A program made the position numbers and the translations under genes. A model generated the notes under the pieces. It was not told where the DNA came from. It saw nothing but the letters and a program-made list of their open reading frames with translations, and made no database searches. From a virus, in IMG/VR virus record IMGVR_UViG_3300020578_000267, positions 1 through 32,889 of that record: DNA of 32,889 nucleotides; one strand, 5' to 3'. Below are positions 18,401-23,800 of this stretch, piece by piece (within the stretch, counting starts at the first letter, position 1; every line of letters begins with the position of its first letter).

Positions 18401-19220
18401 AAATGGAAAATATATTGCAGTTGGTGCAGCTTCGACTGTAATATATGCTGAACCTGTTTTCCATAGGGCTGTAGCACAATCATCAGTAACTTCTGGATTA
18501 GTAACTTCAATCGTTATTATAGATGGTGGATTTGGATACTTGCAAAATTCTCCACCTGCAGTAATGATTGAACCAGATGTGTTTAGATCTGAAACTATTA
18601 AATCTTTTAAGGCAGTAGGTGACCATGGAATAATTATTGGAATAAACACATTTATTTCTGGAACTCCTGGCATAGGAACAACCTCACCAAAAATAGAATT
18701 TGTCTTACAGTCTGAAACTTATGATAATAATACTTTAGGAATCGGATATTCATCTCTTAATACATTTGGAATTTCTAATAGTCAATTACAAAAAGGTGAT
18801 TATTTTGTAATTACTGATAGTAATGTTTCCACTGGAGGTGATTTGGTAGGAATAACAACTTTACTTGGCGGAATGAGTAATTATCCAAATTCAAGAATTG
18901 GAACTGCAAAAAGTTTTATAGATGGAGTTTATATTGCAGACAATGTAACAACTCCAAATCTGGGCATAGTGACGGTAACATGTCATTTTGCTCCTATGGT
19001 AGATAACTATGTTAAAGTTTATAAAAGAGGTCCAAATAATACTGGTGTCGGAACTAATAATTTTTATGGAAGATATAGTTGGGGTAAAATATATGACTAC
19101 CAAAATAGAGCTTTGTCTTTAACCGGAGCAGAATCTTTTGAAACTTATACAAATAATGGATTGGTTGGATTAAGTACCTCTGCTAAGATCTTTAGAACAA
19201 GAGGACTATTAAGTAACTAA
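3462..19220 (+). CDS. 7: Giant gp7-like baseplate wedge / virion protein (5252 aa)
   Basis: One unbroken frame of 5252 residues lies in the gene 7 slot between gp6 and gp8. T4 gp7 has 1032 residues and is the long arm of the wedge. Residues 194-224 (ARDFYSSKGTDSSYKLLFKV and on) and 2345-2450 (YGERSKINGKVDYFD, then KWRESVRSIVHPSGFKEFSD) match, from memory, consecutive parts of the T4 gp7 C-terminal core; about 2,100-2,200 residues separate them. The insertion holds GxGY beta repeats, H-G/GD.V.Y beta units and a YHYH-type domain (about 1235-1328). After the core come RYADA/CKRD helical modules (about 2548-2960), SIAGTY repeats, two alternating beta families (about 3760-4320), DDIS-FNG domains (about 3516-3600 and 4405-4497), a seven-repeat propeller (about 4684-5000) and a C-terminal RYSWGKIYDYQNRA domain. 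No protease or signal motif was recognised. Virion location is inferred from synteny. Confidence 0.85.
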   Translation: MSEIKRVKIDSIIESQIPEFLIEESPLFVEFLKQYYQSLEHQSGAIDLAINVKKYKDISQFNKLNLTESTKLTKNILKFDTSINVISTDGWPSTYGLLKIDNEIITYTSKTNTTFEGCIRGFSGIDAINSIKNSEFLNFVSTSSEEHLENSIVLNLSNLFLLKFFEKFKSEFFPGFEDRDFNEEISIENVLTSARDFYSSKGTDSSYKLLFKVLFGTDVEVIKPQDYTLIPSSNPYFTTKNILVEKISGGNPTDIRGNFLYQNLTGIGTVSASIYNIEYRPVDKKQFYEISLDSTSFSGNFEVSGKTKLLEDTPIGSNTVLVDSTIGFSKTGKILVKPENSDFIELSYTDITTNQFLGVTGITKNLTFGLDVIEEKFAFSYIGIGNTSEVKFRVINVIDKVDFSKTKSLRINDKVKLSGFGKNLADEVSSNNWIYNIPTEHNVKSLSQVANNRYRIILFDEISFYQNENIILVDQNNNFSDASILSVEYNSSDKIRKYTNRILVQSGLSASFDLTRIKSIRKKIYKSNHYSNYFPEVTSIPAGIQNTYVDSKHENFYVTSTGLPNYPIFSTDNKQIISTQSPSLSLLPQTFGSGITSIFYVQNHQLINGDFIYYNSFTPESGISTGYYYVTKIDSNSIKLSYSKSDIFSKKYITSNSDISSDTIVKAGFENKILRNQKILKKFPLQKQSTLFDDINKRKTTNRPIGLLVNGVEILSPTLFDENIYYGAIQSIEVINSGKNYDIVNTPSIEIKDEVGSSVKAHLNLSGSIKKVKIISAGVGYKEKPKITISGGNGKGCALDCNLVSSRLRFGFKADINVNSVDNTITFLENVLFENGEEIIYDSNTNNDVPGLVNGSRYFIGFVTPTKLKIYNTQQDALNSTNVIDITGTSSGFHYFSSLKNKNTITEVYVKDPGEGYSNRTIKVPSILSADNRTLGINTFDSYFFARKHGFLDGELVQYSTTGTVISGLSTSIYYYVGVIDDNKFRLAPAGIGTTQTNVLFLEKRFVKFNNLGVGTHSVSYPPIKISVETISAIGSTTIIKPILEPLVLGSINDVYVEDGGVGFGCTDIINFHRRPNVGISSIKSEAILQPIIINGNIVDVKIINKGRGYRKDSDIIISGKGSFAEIDPIIDSNGRLSAVNILRGGIGYGVSTTQLTLQNRGLDAKFLANVTEWKINQVVKLKNQISVNDDGVLYPNKNVNLGLQFVNFYIPKKLRYQLSDNFTETDKETSGTLIHSPILGFAYDGNPIYGPYGFNSTLGGFVRQMKSSYILNLNTNESLRPPLFEPGYFVNDFTYNGSGDLDENNGRFCITPQYPDGTYAYFYSISVDAAKRSTPSYPYVVANSFYNTPVEENFLPKYNQDLNIFTNDLTRNIAPYYLDKQNSFYNLIDKVVDEYKQEFRILDIQSSVIDDVVIFSAGQDYKVEDDIILNNENTFGNGANLVISEIEGKKISGLTILKNKLDNVSFVIRSNNITGVVDYPHQIRNNEVVSISGISTITSSGLSGRRSVKVTQKSVQLLKNIDVVANTGISTIIFVKDVSGFRVNDTVAIGTEKLLITRISPERSGFYVNRIENTGIHTAGLDTVDLLPKRFELNLKEPLSDYTFENTVTFFDPKESVGTGTAGVSRNVVGLGTSSFVSIFLPSKSIYIPGHSFFTGQELIYNCGLGGTSLYVNNVGSGQSFSLQQNQKVYAVNLGKNYVGLSTLGFTTSSGIGTNLNSLEFWPLTEAFGVVGSAHSLSTTNKKITGTIITSSGIVTTNVSHGLVTGDEVSISLSSSIENEIKIKFDQINRKLLVNEISFSDSNVSISNNTINLSSYVNEIKNGDKVTYFASTPIGGLANGATYYVLKEDDDKIKLCLYESDTKTNSGSQKNVIDFTTVGSASQTLYFVNPPLKFIKGDKIKFNLSDPSLLNMDIKFYSDTFYSKRLDIIGNNINGFAIVNSGTPGTNDAYVTLDTSNKNFPTILYYNLIFKSPIEESKTQLSSDYSVPGNNQIIVRNHPLNRKVGITTISNTEFTFLLDTKFSFNELTSVLSSNSSYKTTSTSAIGPISNVKINFAGRGYKKLPFIQKIDTKLGKNAILKLKSEKIGRVESYERVKDGFDYPTDPTLSPRLSVPVICGIKDIRTISNIGIITGGRNYNGPPELLVKDDPSIKLSCSVTGGAISKVNIINNSTSLSSPLEIIPIRNSNGYEIDNITYAGNFVTLELNNTPGLNPFVTIGYGNTLVAYPFAVGDKIFIENCRLTSSTRDKANFNSSSYNYRFFTVTGISSLNNTVTYSMSGISTGQFGTYNDEFNLGTVINQKDLPVFQMNLADDVSYQSSEKVISSDFTATVMENGWDNNLNQLRMNDGYGTLQVGDYLYGERSKINGKVDYFDTFDLKSTLGVFRDKVASVDSSVGILNDFQQRISDNFYYQKFSYSLKSDISYDKWRESVRSIVHPSGFKEFSDLVIYTNPTNIGYAKSTNMRVKLKGSDSTLSINVDNEVSMYDKFNFAKVYEDQTLDDGSVESVYFTEGINLRPFIINKTNKVLRIDDISEQFNGSSLQNLDGRYADASDLIDLNKEFIQAEVVAFVEFNYPDIVLSSTYSAEKCKRDVGYIVDAVSHDIKYNSNDKSVEAGLAYWNAGASYVVNETEQTLFAYNYVKFLGQYVINNQTPPTLYQSLVPQEFDFEIIQDPLNLSVIGLKNARNLIVSNRREIQDKSLASVAVGFPDFYFPPDPQTTFRSRYADGYRLIQQNRQEIVDTSWNDTVSIYPGISTTQNKCKRDIGYFIDAISIDVFLGGNSYTKQFILQYFNQGSPIPNGLAGEEAQSIFAFVAARNLMRSAVRNGLTIQDLTVTPGPPVYGIGAIVGVTSTAACTDVQNNISTLVGIVTASISIGSTSNLPATNVGTYTSGQSKCFRDLGYIIDGVAQDISYGTNQHTLYNTKKYFTGAGVPLNSGLVGEESESIYAFETAKSLMKKAITNQLNVKNLTIAVDPITGFNTDPNSYAGIQTNINTLVGILTVAIGNSSLAGIPTENYGTADCADVRTSLGNYVGIITTIIGLGPSFAPIVVLPSISRGGGIVGVSSFKLKNKGTSLFSHTIVSSASTYIDLESNKFIIPNHNFQTGHELIYEYSGGNPIGIATTSYILGNKTEVMVVGNINGTAILQQGYDVSISTSITGISTVLSPVGPSLKQYTQVIGVGTTSGVNATFNVLITYSPSTGQPLSTSITLKSGGTGYKVGQIVSIAGTYMGGSTPANNLSFVVSNTGPSGIQTQANNTYTNVPSTDLSGALFNVTRNDSGGYVSNVQVTNPAAGYASTSIISIAGTYIGGSTNDFITFTPLELGASKLPESLFVYKLNDNEFKVFGLSTSSRFLDFTGFGTGYHTLSHKDPNASVIITLDGVIQTAIRRKSLSVSLASNVSTANTTILNVSSGISSLNTYDILNLNNEFILVKSIGISSSNSIFVERGYLGTTAGVHTVGVSATVLTGDFNIVKDTIFFTTAPYGKIGPAGLSTGSIFGGRVFSRQFNAATPQDKNILLDDISLSFTGIAATEFTIKSNGQNTTTLFNNINSGSNINNNPFILINNVPQVPQSDFTIDNDSQNVLKFLSGTPSSGRISKVAITTGFGYQPRIGAAATVVVSASGTISSIVIAQGGLGYRQSPSVSISSTIGFGASITATVGVSGTITGFIIVNPGTGYTRSSIPKINVGIPTGYSNLPVVYTGGTSGVGQKAKITVEVGSGSSIIDFKIDSPGIGYKVGDKLKVVGIATNINMRNDILTINNVLYDNTTGVTTIRTLQSHLLKVGDSIRLSGIALTCGYDEVGIRTFSYDNVTGISTIVTYSPHGLLRTDVPNNETSDEVFLYNLPFICPSYTTNAAVNISNVVYNHIAGIATITTSSDHGAVTGKQVKLAGIAFSCAAHSATGIATYNITNFVYTNSTGITTITLDANHELIPGEYVQLSDIILSCPSEAIGYSTTKFPYSAGIGTLGNSYPNSSPNTLGGTFNVFRVLVGTSGTTIVFYAGISTVAHTYSSGGTATVGITSTIFPYPGSSPTAVSGTFDVFKVNSVLSNTQFTIIAGVSSIAHTYVSGGTAQSGVTTTIFPDGTSTYGKVFPVLTSLGSTSFTINSGISTIPHTFVGWPEIGITTFKYTNTTGIATATTSSNHNYLIGDKVTLEDLSLTCPGYVQNPIVNITNLIYDKVSGIATITTASNHLAITGKQIKLAGIALTCPSGSGITSTIFPYPGSSQNTLSNWDIFKVNSVLSQTQFTINVGVSSITHTYVSGGTAQAGITSTIFPYPGSSIYGYTFTVIGITTNTFTFNAGISTIVHDYVSGGKTKKAATVQRVLRYTDDSSDGAYDFQVTGIPDTVGLGSTNVFTILSGITTIPHFYTQSGIVSFRQPEDLILTVQEIQTDKFSGFYPGQFIIFDDISENFNGFRKKFTLSAMINGVKQVLSLKTPVGSDLDITNNIFIYINNVIQNPLDSYTFQGSRVIFKEAPRKNSKCSILYYRGSSIDVEEIEPPKTIKVGDSLVIQENRDDLYDISQFERTVKKIVSSDQLDTFTYGSIGIITDSSKERPLTWKKQKQDKIITGSLFAKSRPNLQSNIRPNATIIKSISPEDTSIYVDNAFPIFAGTDNLVEDLRNLFIVENRTTEAAEATSTVSVASTISSITVTSPGVGYAYTTSPYVNISLSAISIKDPIYEWNTVTGISGLSTTSQLNSLSFGERIISVGNSSLYVISADGSEWEVGNIGLGSTTNFNSVYSASVGYGNSNTILAVGSFGKIGKATGYATTISSWTQLNLVEELSIPGYGALLQQSSSYNGTLKEIVYNPLPNTWVTVGTAGSIFVGSGIHTNTFVNRYSRTIKDLNSIAFGNGYFVAVGNDGTILTSNTGLFWELEPSPTSNNLNKVTFDGSNFIIAANNGAILKSISRSSYEFITTNLYGLTNFVNIKYNYGFYVAITSSGDLYYSFNLSTWVIRNYVGTNNIKDLSFEESLGTNGKYIAVGAASTVIYAEPVFHRAVAQSSVTSGLVTSIVIIDGGFGYLQNSPPAVMIEPDVFRSETIKSFKAVGDHGIIIGINTFISGTPGIGTTSPKIEFVLQSETYDNNTLGIGYSSLNTFGISNSQLQKGDYFVITDSNVSTGGDLVGITTLLGGMSNYPNSRIGTAKSFIDGVYIADNVTTPNLGIVTVTCHFAPMVDNYVKVYKRGPNNTGVGTNNFYGRYSWGKIYDYQNRALSLTGAESFETYTNNGLVGLSTSAKIFRTRGLLSN
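3702..3842 (+). other. Beta module 'IDNEIITYT ... RGFSG' (copy 1 in giant protein)
   Basis: Residues about 81-127 read INVISTDGWP, then LLKIDNEIITYT, then FEGCIRGFSGIDA. This is a small beta unit common in phage tail proteins. Divergent relatives lie at about 4390-4560, 8032-8200 and 13672-13860 in the same gene and at about 27109-27310 in the DUF4815 gene. This first copy interrupts the N-terminal helical part that precedes the gp7 core. Confidence 0.6.
7164..7440 (+). other. YHYH-type domain inside the giant protein
   Basis: Residues about 1235-1328 contain GFAYDGNPIYGPYGF, LDENNGRFCITPQYPDGTYA and YFYSI. This is the pattern of the YHYH family (Gly-Tyr-x-x-Asp-Gly-x-Pro-Ile-Tyr-Gly, an Asn-Gly-Arg turn, then Pro-Asp/Gly-Gly-Thr-Tyr). 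The name-giving Y-H-Y-H end is degenerate here (YAYFYS), so both His residues are replaced. The function of this domain is not known to me; a carbohydrate- or metal-related role cannot be judged from sequence. Confidence 0.75.
11103..12600 (+). repeat. Helical RYADA / KCKRD-GY-DA protein modules
   Basis: Residues about 2548-3046 repeat two linked helical motifs. RYADASDLIDLN (2548), NARNLIVSNRREI (2684) and RYADGYRLIQQNRQEI (2724) form one series. KCKRDVGYIVDAVSHD (about 2588), KCKRDIGYFIDAISID (2760) and KCFRDLGYIIDGVAQD (2896) form the other. After copies 2 and 3 there are shorter helices of the type DVQNNISTLVGIVTASI. The repeats are diverged at DNA level, so they are old protein duplications. 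Confidence 0.75.
14730..16430 (+). repeat. Two alternating beta-repeat families (A and B) in the giant gene
   Basis: Family A (for example FVYTNSTGITTIT, then H, then GD/GKxVxLxxIxxxC) has six copies starting near 14748, 14886, 15050, 15201, 15845 and 15989. Family B (TIFPYPGSS, then TFTINxGxSxIxHTYVSGGT) has five copies near 15341, 15540, 15709, 16127 and 16290. The order is A A A A B B B A A B B. Near-identical DNA of about 30 bases (including CTACAATATTCCC) recurs at 15531, 16116 and 16281, pointing to recent duplication of family B. Confidence 0.8.
17511..18460 (+). other. Seven-repeat beta-propeller near the C-terminus of the giant protein
   Basis: Residues about 4684-5000 contain seven consecutive blade-like units of the form L-x-x-(V/I)-x-(F/Y)...(V/I)AVG-x-x-G-x-(I/L)-x-x-S, several followed by Trp. 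Examples are LNSLSFGERIISVGNSSLYV, LNSIAFGNGYFVAVGNDGTI, LNKVTFDGSNFIIAANNGAI and FVNIKYNYGFYVAITSSGDL. The pattern resembles BNR/Asp-box or photosystem-assembly-factor-like propellers. It is flanked on both sides by GxGY beta units (SPGVGY and GGFGY). Binding partner unknown. Confidence 0.75.
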
Positions 19221-19223
19221 ATA
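19217..19223 (+). promoter_or_regulatory. Late-promoter-like CTAAATA before gene 8
   Basis: CTAAATA contains the TAA stop (19218-19220) of the giant gene and lies 20 bases before the gp8 ATG at 19244. Position at a gene junction and a spacing like the other motifs here support a T4-type late promoter for gp8, the DUF4815 gene and the small gene after it. Confidence 0.55.
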
Positions 19224-19243
19224 AAGAAAAGTATATTTATAAA

Positions 19244-20839
19244 ATGCCCGCAATTATATCAGATCAATTTAGAATTCTAAATGCAGAAACTTTTGCAAAG
19301 AGTGTTTCTGGCGCTGGGAATACTGATAGTAAATATTATACTTTTATTGGCCTTCCTAACGCATTAAATCCGGCTACTGGTGGAACACCAAATTGGATTG
19401 CTAATACACCATCTCCTTTGGATGGTTTTCAAGAGGAAAACCAGATAAAAGAAAGTATTATTGCAATGAAACAAATAACAAATCAAGATGTTAGGAGATT
19501 AATTAGAAAAACACCTTGGGTTGCCGGCAATACCTATGAAATGTATAGGCATGATTATAATGTTTACAACCCTTCACCAGTTTCAAATTCAACTTCTCTA
19601 TATGAATCAAATTATTACGCAATTAATGATGACTTAAGAGTTTATATTTGTCTCCAAAATGGCACGGATCCTGAAAATCCTAAGGGCAGACCATCATATG
19701 ATCAACCAACTTTTATTGATTTGGAGCCCAGATCTGCGGGCGCTAGTGGAGACGGATATATTTGGAAATATCTTTACACCATTAAACCTTCGGAAATTGT
19801 TAAATTTGATTCTATTGAGTATATTCCAGTTCCTGAAGATTGGGGAGTAGTTGGAGAAAGTGTTGCAACAAAAAATAATTCTATTGATGGAAAAATAGAA
19901 GTAATTCTTGTCACAAACAGGGGTTCAAATTATCAACCAATCTCAACTTCTTTTTCGAATGTTCCAATATTGGGTGATGGTTCTGGAGGTAAAGCTACAA
20001 TTACAATCGATTCTTTTGGAAAAATATCTGAGGTATTCGTCACTGAAGGTGGGAAAGACTATACATATGGCACCATTCAATTTTATCCAGGAGCTCCAGA
20101 ATCAAATATTAATGGCCCATTAGGTCAGTTAAGTAATACTGGAATTGGTACAACTTCTGTAGCAACTTTTCAAGTAATTATCCCCCCGAAAGGTGGACAT
20201 GGATATGATATATACAGAGAACTGGGTGCATATCGTGTTTTGTTATATTCTAGATTTGAAACATTAGACAGTAATCCGGATATTATTCTTGGAAACGATT
20301 TCGCTAGAGTAGGAGTGATAAAAAATCCAACCGTTGTTGGCAGTAATGTCCAAGTATTAAATACTTCTCTAGTAAGTGGATTGCAGGCTTTAAAATTATC
20401 TGGAATTACTACTAACACAACTTATGCAATAGATTCAAAAATTACTCAAACAGTTGGATTTGGGTCAACTGCAATAGGATTTGTTGCATCATGGGATCCA
20501 ATAACAGGGGTTCTTAAATACTATCAATCAACGGGACTAGCTTCAAGTGAAACTGCATTTAGAATAATTCCTTTCACATCAAATCCAGACATTGGTTATG
20601 GAGTTACAATAAACGGATCTTCAATTATTGGACCAGCTTTATCAATCAATACCAATTTTAACGGTATAACGACCACAATAAATAATAGAATATATCAGTT
20701 AGGTCTTGATTTTGTTTCAGGTATATCCTCTGCAGAATATAATAAAAAGTCTGGTGAAATTATCTACATAGATAATAGGCAGCCAATTCCCAGATCTTCT
20801 AGCCAAAAAGAAGATATTAAAGTCATACTGGAGTTTTAA
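19244..20839 (+). CDS. 8: Baseplate wedge protein gp8, enlarged by an internal insertion
   Basis: The protein has 531 residues, against 334 for T4 gp8, which dimerises in the wedge and contacts gp7 and gp10. Family features are the N-terminal SDQFRILNAETFAKS, DVRRLIRKTPWVAGNTYEMY (about 85-104), GDGYIWKYLYTIKPSEI (about 170), EYIPVPEDWG, and a C-terminus KKSGEIIYIDNRQPI ... EDIKVILEF (about 501-531). The C-terminus matches the T4 gp8 end (SGEMIYMENRPPI ... EEINILFTF, from memory). The extra length lies between these parts. From about residue 215 it carries two GxGY-like beta units (VTNRGSNYQPI and VTEGGKDYTYG) of the type filling the neighbouring giant protein. Start ATG has no clear Shine-Dalgarno. 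The next gene starts six bases after the stop. Confidence 0.9.
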   Translation: MPAIISDQFRILNAETFAKSVSGAGNTDSKYYTFIGLPNALNPATGGTPNWIANTPSPLDGFQEENQIKESIIAMKQITNQDVRRLIRKTPWVAGNTYEMYRHDYNVYNPSPVSNSTSLYESNYYAINDDLRVYICLQNGTDPENPKGRPSYDQPTFIDLEPRSAGASGDGYIWKYLYTIKPSEIVKFDSIEYIPVPEDWGVVGESVATKNNSIDGKIEVILVTNRGSNYQPISTSFSNVPILGDGSGGKATITIDSFGKISEVFVTEGGKDYTYGTIQFYPGAPESNINGPLGQLSNTGIGTTSVATFQVIIPPKGGHGYDIYRELGAYRVLLYSRFETLDSNPDIILGNDFARVGVIKNPTVVGSNVQVLNTSLVSGLQALKLSGITTNTTYAIDSKITQTVGFGSTAIGFVASWDPITGVLKYYQSTGLASSETAFRIIPFTSNPDIGYGVTINGSSIIGPALSINTNFNGITTTINNRIYQLGLDFVSGISSAEYNKKSGEIIYIDNRQPIPRSSSQKEDIKVILEF

Positions 20840-20845
20840 CTTAAC

Positions 20846-23800
20846 ATGGCACAAAATACTAATTTAAATGCATCGCCATACTTTGATGATTTTGATGTAA
20901 CTAAGGGTTATCAAAGAGTATTATTCAAACCCGGAACTCCAATACAGGCCAGAGAATTAACAACGTCACAATCAATACTGCAAAATCAAATTGAAAAATT
21001 TGGCAAACATTTTTTTAAAGAAGGGTCTGTAGTCATACCTGGGAGTATTGCGTATGATCCCGAATATTCTTGTGTCCAAATAGATCCAACTCACTTAGGA
21101 ATTTCAGTTTCTTTTTATATCGACAAGTTAGTTGGAAAATTAATAAAAGGAGAAACTAGTGGGGTAATTGCGAAAGTAGAAAGTTATATTACAAATACTC
21201 AATCTGAAAATGATAATTATACTCTTTATATAAAATATCAAAGTTCAAGTGATACTAATTTTTCATCAAACACATTTGTTGATGGAGAAAATTTAATTTC
21301 TTTAGAAAATATTGACTATACGACGGCAGTTATACTTGAAAACTCATCATTTGCAACATCAATAGTAACAGGATCGGTAGAAACTGGTTCGGCTGCAAAA
21401 ATTGATCAAGGTGTTTATTTTATTAGAGGTTTTTTTATTGATGTTTATGCACAAACAGTAATTCTTGATCAATATTCAAATTTACCTTCGTATCGAATTG
21501 GTTTAAATATTTTAGAAGAACTTTCTGTAGCGTCTCAATCAAATCCAGATCTTTATGACAATGCTAGGGGATTTTCAAATTTTGCAGCCCCAGGAGCGGA
21601 TAGATTAAAAATTACAGCAACATTGGGTAAAAAATCTTTAGATGATTTTAATGATGAAAATTTTGTTGAATTGATGCGAGTTGAAAACGGCATCTTAAAA
21701 AAATTTACAAAAAAAGAAGATCCAAATCTTATAACGGATGAATTAGCTAGAAGAACATATGATGAATCCGGTGATTATTATGTAAAACCATATTCGGTTA
21801 TAGCTAAAGAATCTTTAAATAATAAAATAGGTAATAATGGAGTTTTCCAATATAATCAACTAACTAAACAAGGAAACACTCCGTCAGATGACTTATTAAC
21901 CCTTCAAATATCTCCAGGAAAAGCATATGTCAGAGGCTATGAAGTAGAAACTTTAAATACTATTAATTTTGATTTAGCAAAACCAAGAACCACAGCATCA
22001 GTTAAAAATATCACTTTACCTTTTAGTTTAGGGAATCAACTTGAGATTAATAATGTTTTTGGTGGAGTAAAAGTTGGATTTGGAGCGACTAGTCAAGTTA
22101 AACTATATTCTCAACGAACATCTACACCCGGAACTGCGTCTGGAATTGAAGTTGGAATTGCAAGGGTTTATGATTTGAAGTTAAAAAATACACAATACTC
22201 AAATGCTACGACTATTTTTGAAGGATCGGTATATGATGTCCAAACTTATACCTATTTAACTATCAATTCTACAATTACTCTAAATCTTCCTGCGTTCATT
22301 GAAGGTAAAAATAGTTCTGCTTCTGGATATTTAGCTAAAGTAGCAACAAATACCGATCAACTTATTTTATATCAAGTATCTGGAACTTTTTTACAAGATG
22401 AATCATTATTGGTTAATGAAGTAGAAATTTCAAGAACTGTAACTAATATACGAGATTATTCATTATCAGATGTTAGACAAGTTGTAAGTCTTGATGGAAC
22501 TTCTTTTACTGGAGATTTGTTATTAAGTCAACCATTACTTTTATCCCCGCAGGGAACAACTTTTAGTATTTCTACTGCCTCATCTGGAATTAGTACGATT
22601 TCAGCTTCTACTTCTATTTTTGGAATAGGTATCAAAACCGGAGATATTATCTCTTATACTAAATCCGGTCAAACAGTTCCAACATACAATATAGTTTCTG
22701 AAGTTAATACTGCTGGCAAAAGAATAATTGTTAAACCCACAACTTCAGTTAGTGGAGTTTGTGATGGAACTCTATCAATTTCTTCTATAACTTCTACAGA
22801 TGTATTTAAGGTTATCCCAGTATTAACTAATACTAAAGAATCATTTTTATTTACTGAATACGAAAATACGGATATTGCGTCGGTTGATTTAACAAGTGGT
22901 GAAATTATATTTAGAAAATCTTATGACGTAACGGTATCTTCAAATGCACTTACTGCTACTTTAGAATCTGGAACAGATGTTACATTAGTTCCATTTGATG
23001 AGGAAGACTATACTTTAGTTTATTCTAATGGAACTAATGAACCATTAACTAGTTCTAAATTTTCAATTAGTGCTGGAAGAACTATAAACCTAGTTCAATT
23101 AACTGCAAATGGGCCAGCAACATTAACTGCAACTTTGAAAAAAACAGGTTTAAAATCAAGAAAAAAATTCTATAATAGATCAACAGTTTTAAATATTACT
23201 AGATCAGCAAATTCATCATCCGGAATAACAAGTACAACTTTGGCCGATGGATTAACTTATAGTTCAATTTATGGAACTAGAGTCCAAGATAAAAATATTT
23301 CATTACAAGTTGCAGATGTTAGTTTTGTTATGGGTATATTTGAATCTTCAGATTCAAATCAAGCGGACCTTCCAAAATTAGAATTATCTAATTTGAATGG
23401 TAATATTCTCAATTCTAAACGAGGAGAAATGATATATGGTGAATCTAGTCAAGCTATGGCTGTATTAGTTGAAAATAATGGATCAAATACCATCGAAATC
23501 GTTTATGTCAATGAAAATTCTTTTGTTGCAGATGAAAAAATTATTTTTGTTGAATCAAATTTAACCGCTAATGTTGTCAAATTTATTGAGGGAGATAGAA
23601 ATATAATCAATGACTTTATTATTGATTATGGACAAGAACGTGAAATTGCAAATTATGCATATATCACTAGAAAAGAGGGAATCATAGCCCCAACTAAAAA
23701 ATTAAAAATTATATATCATAACTACGTAATTGATCCAGCAGATACTGGTGATTTTGTAACAGTAACTTCGTATGATAAAGAAAGATTTTCTAATGATTTG

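Noticed and set aside
17511-18460. Propeller as a sialidase enzyme
   Set aside because: The blades carry no recognisable set of catalytic Arg, Asp and Tyr residues and no classic S-x-D-x-G-x-x-W box in most repeats, so only a binding or structural role is supported.
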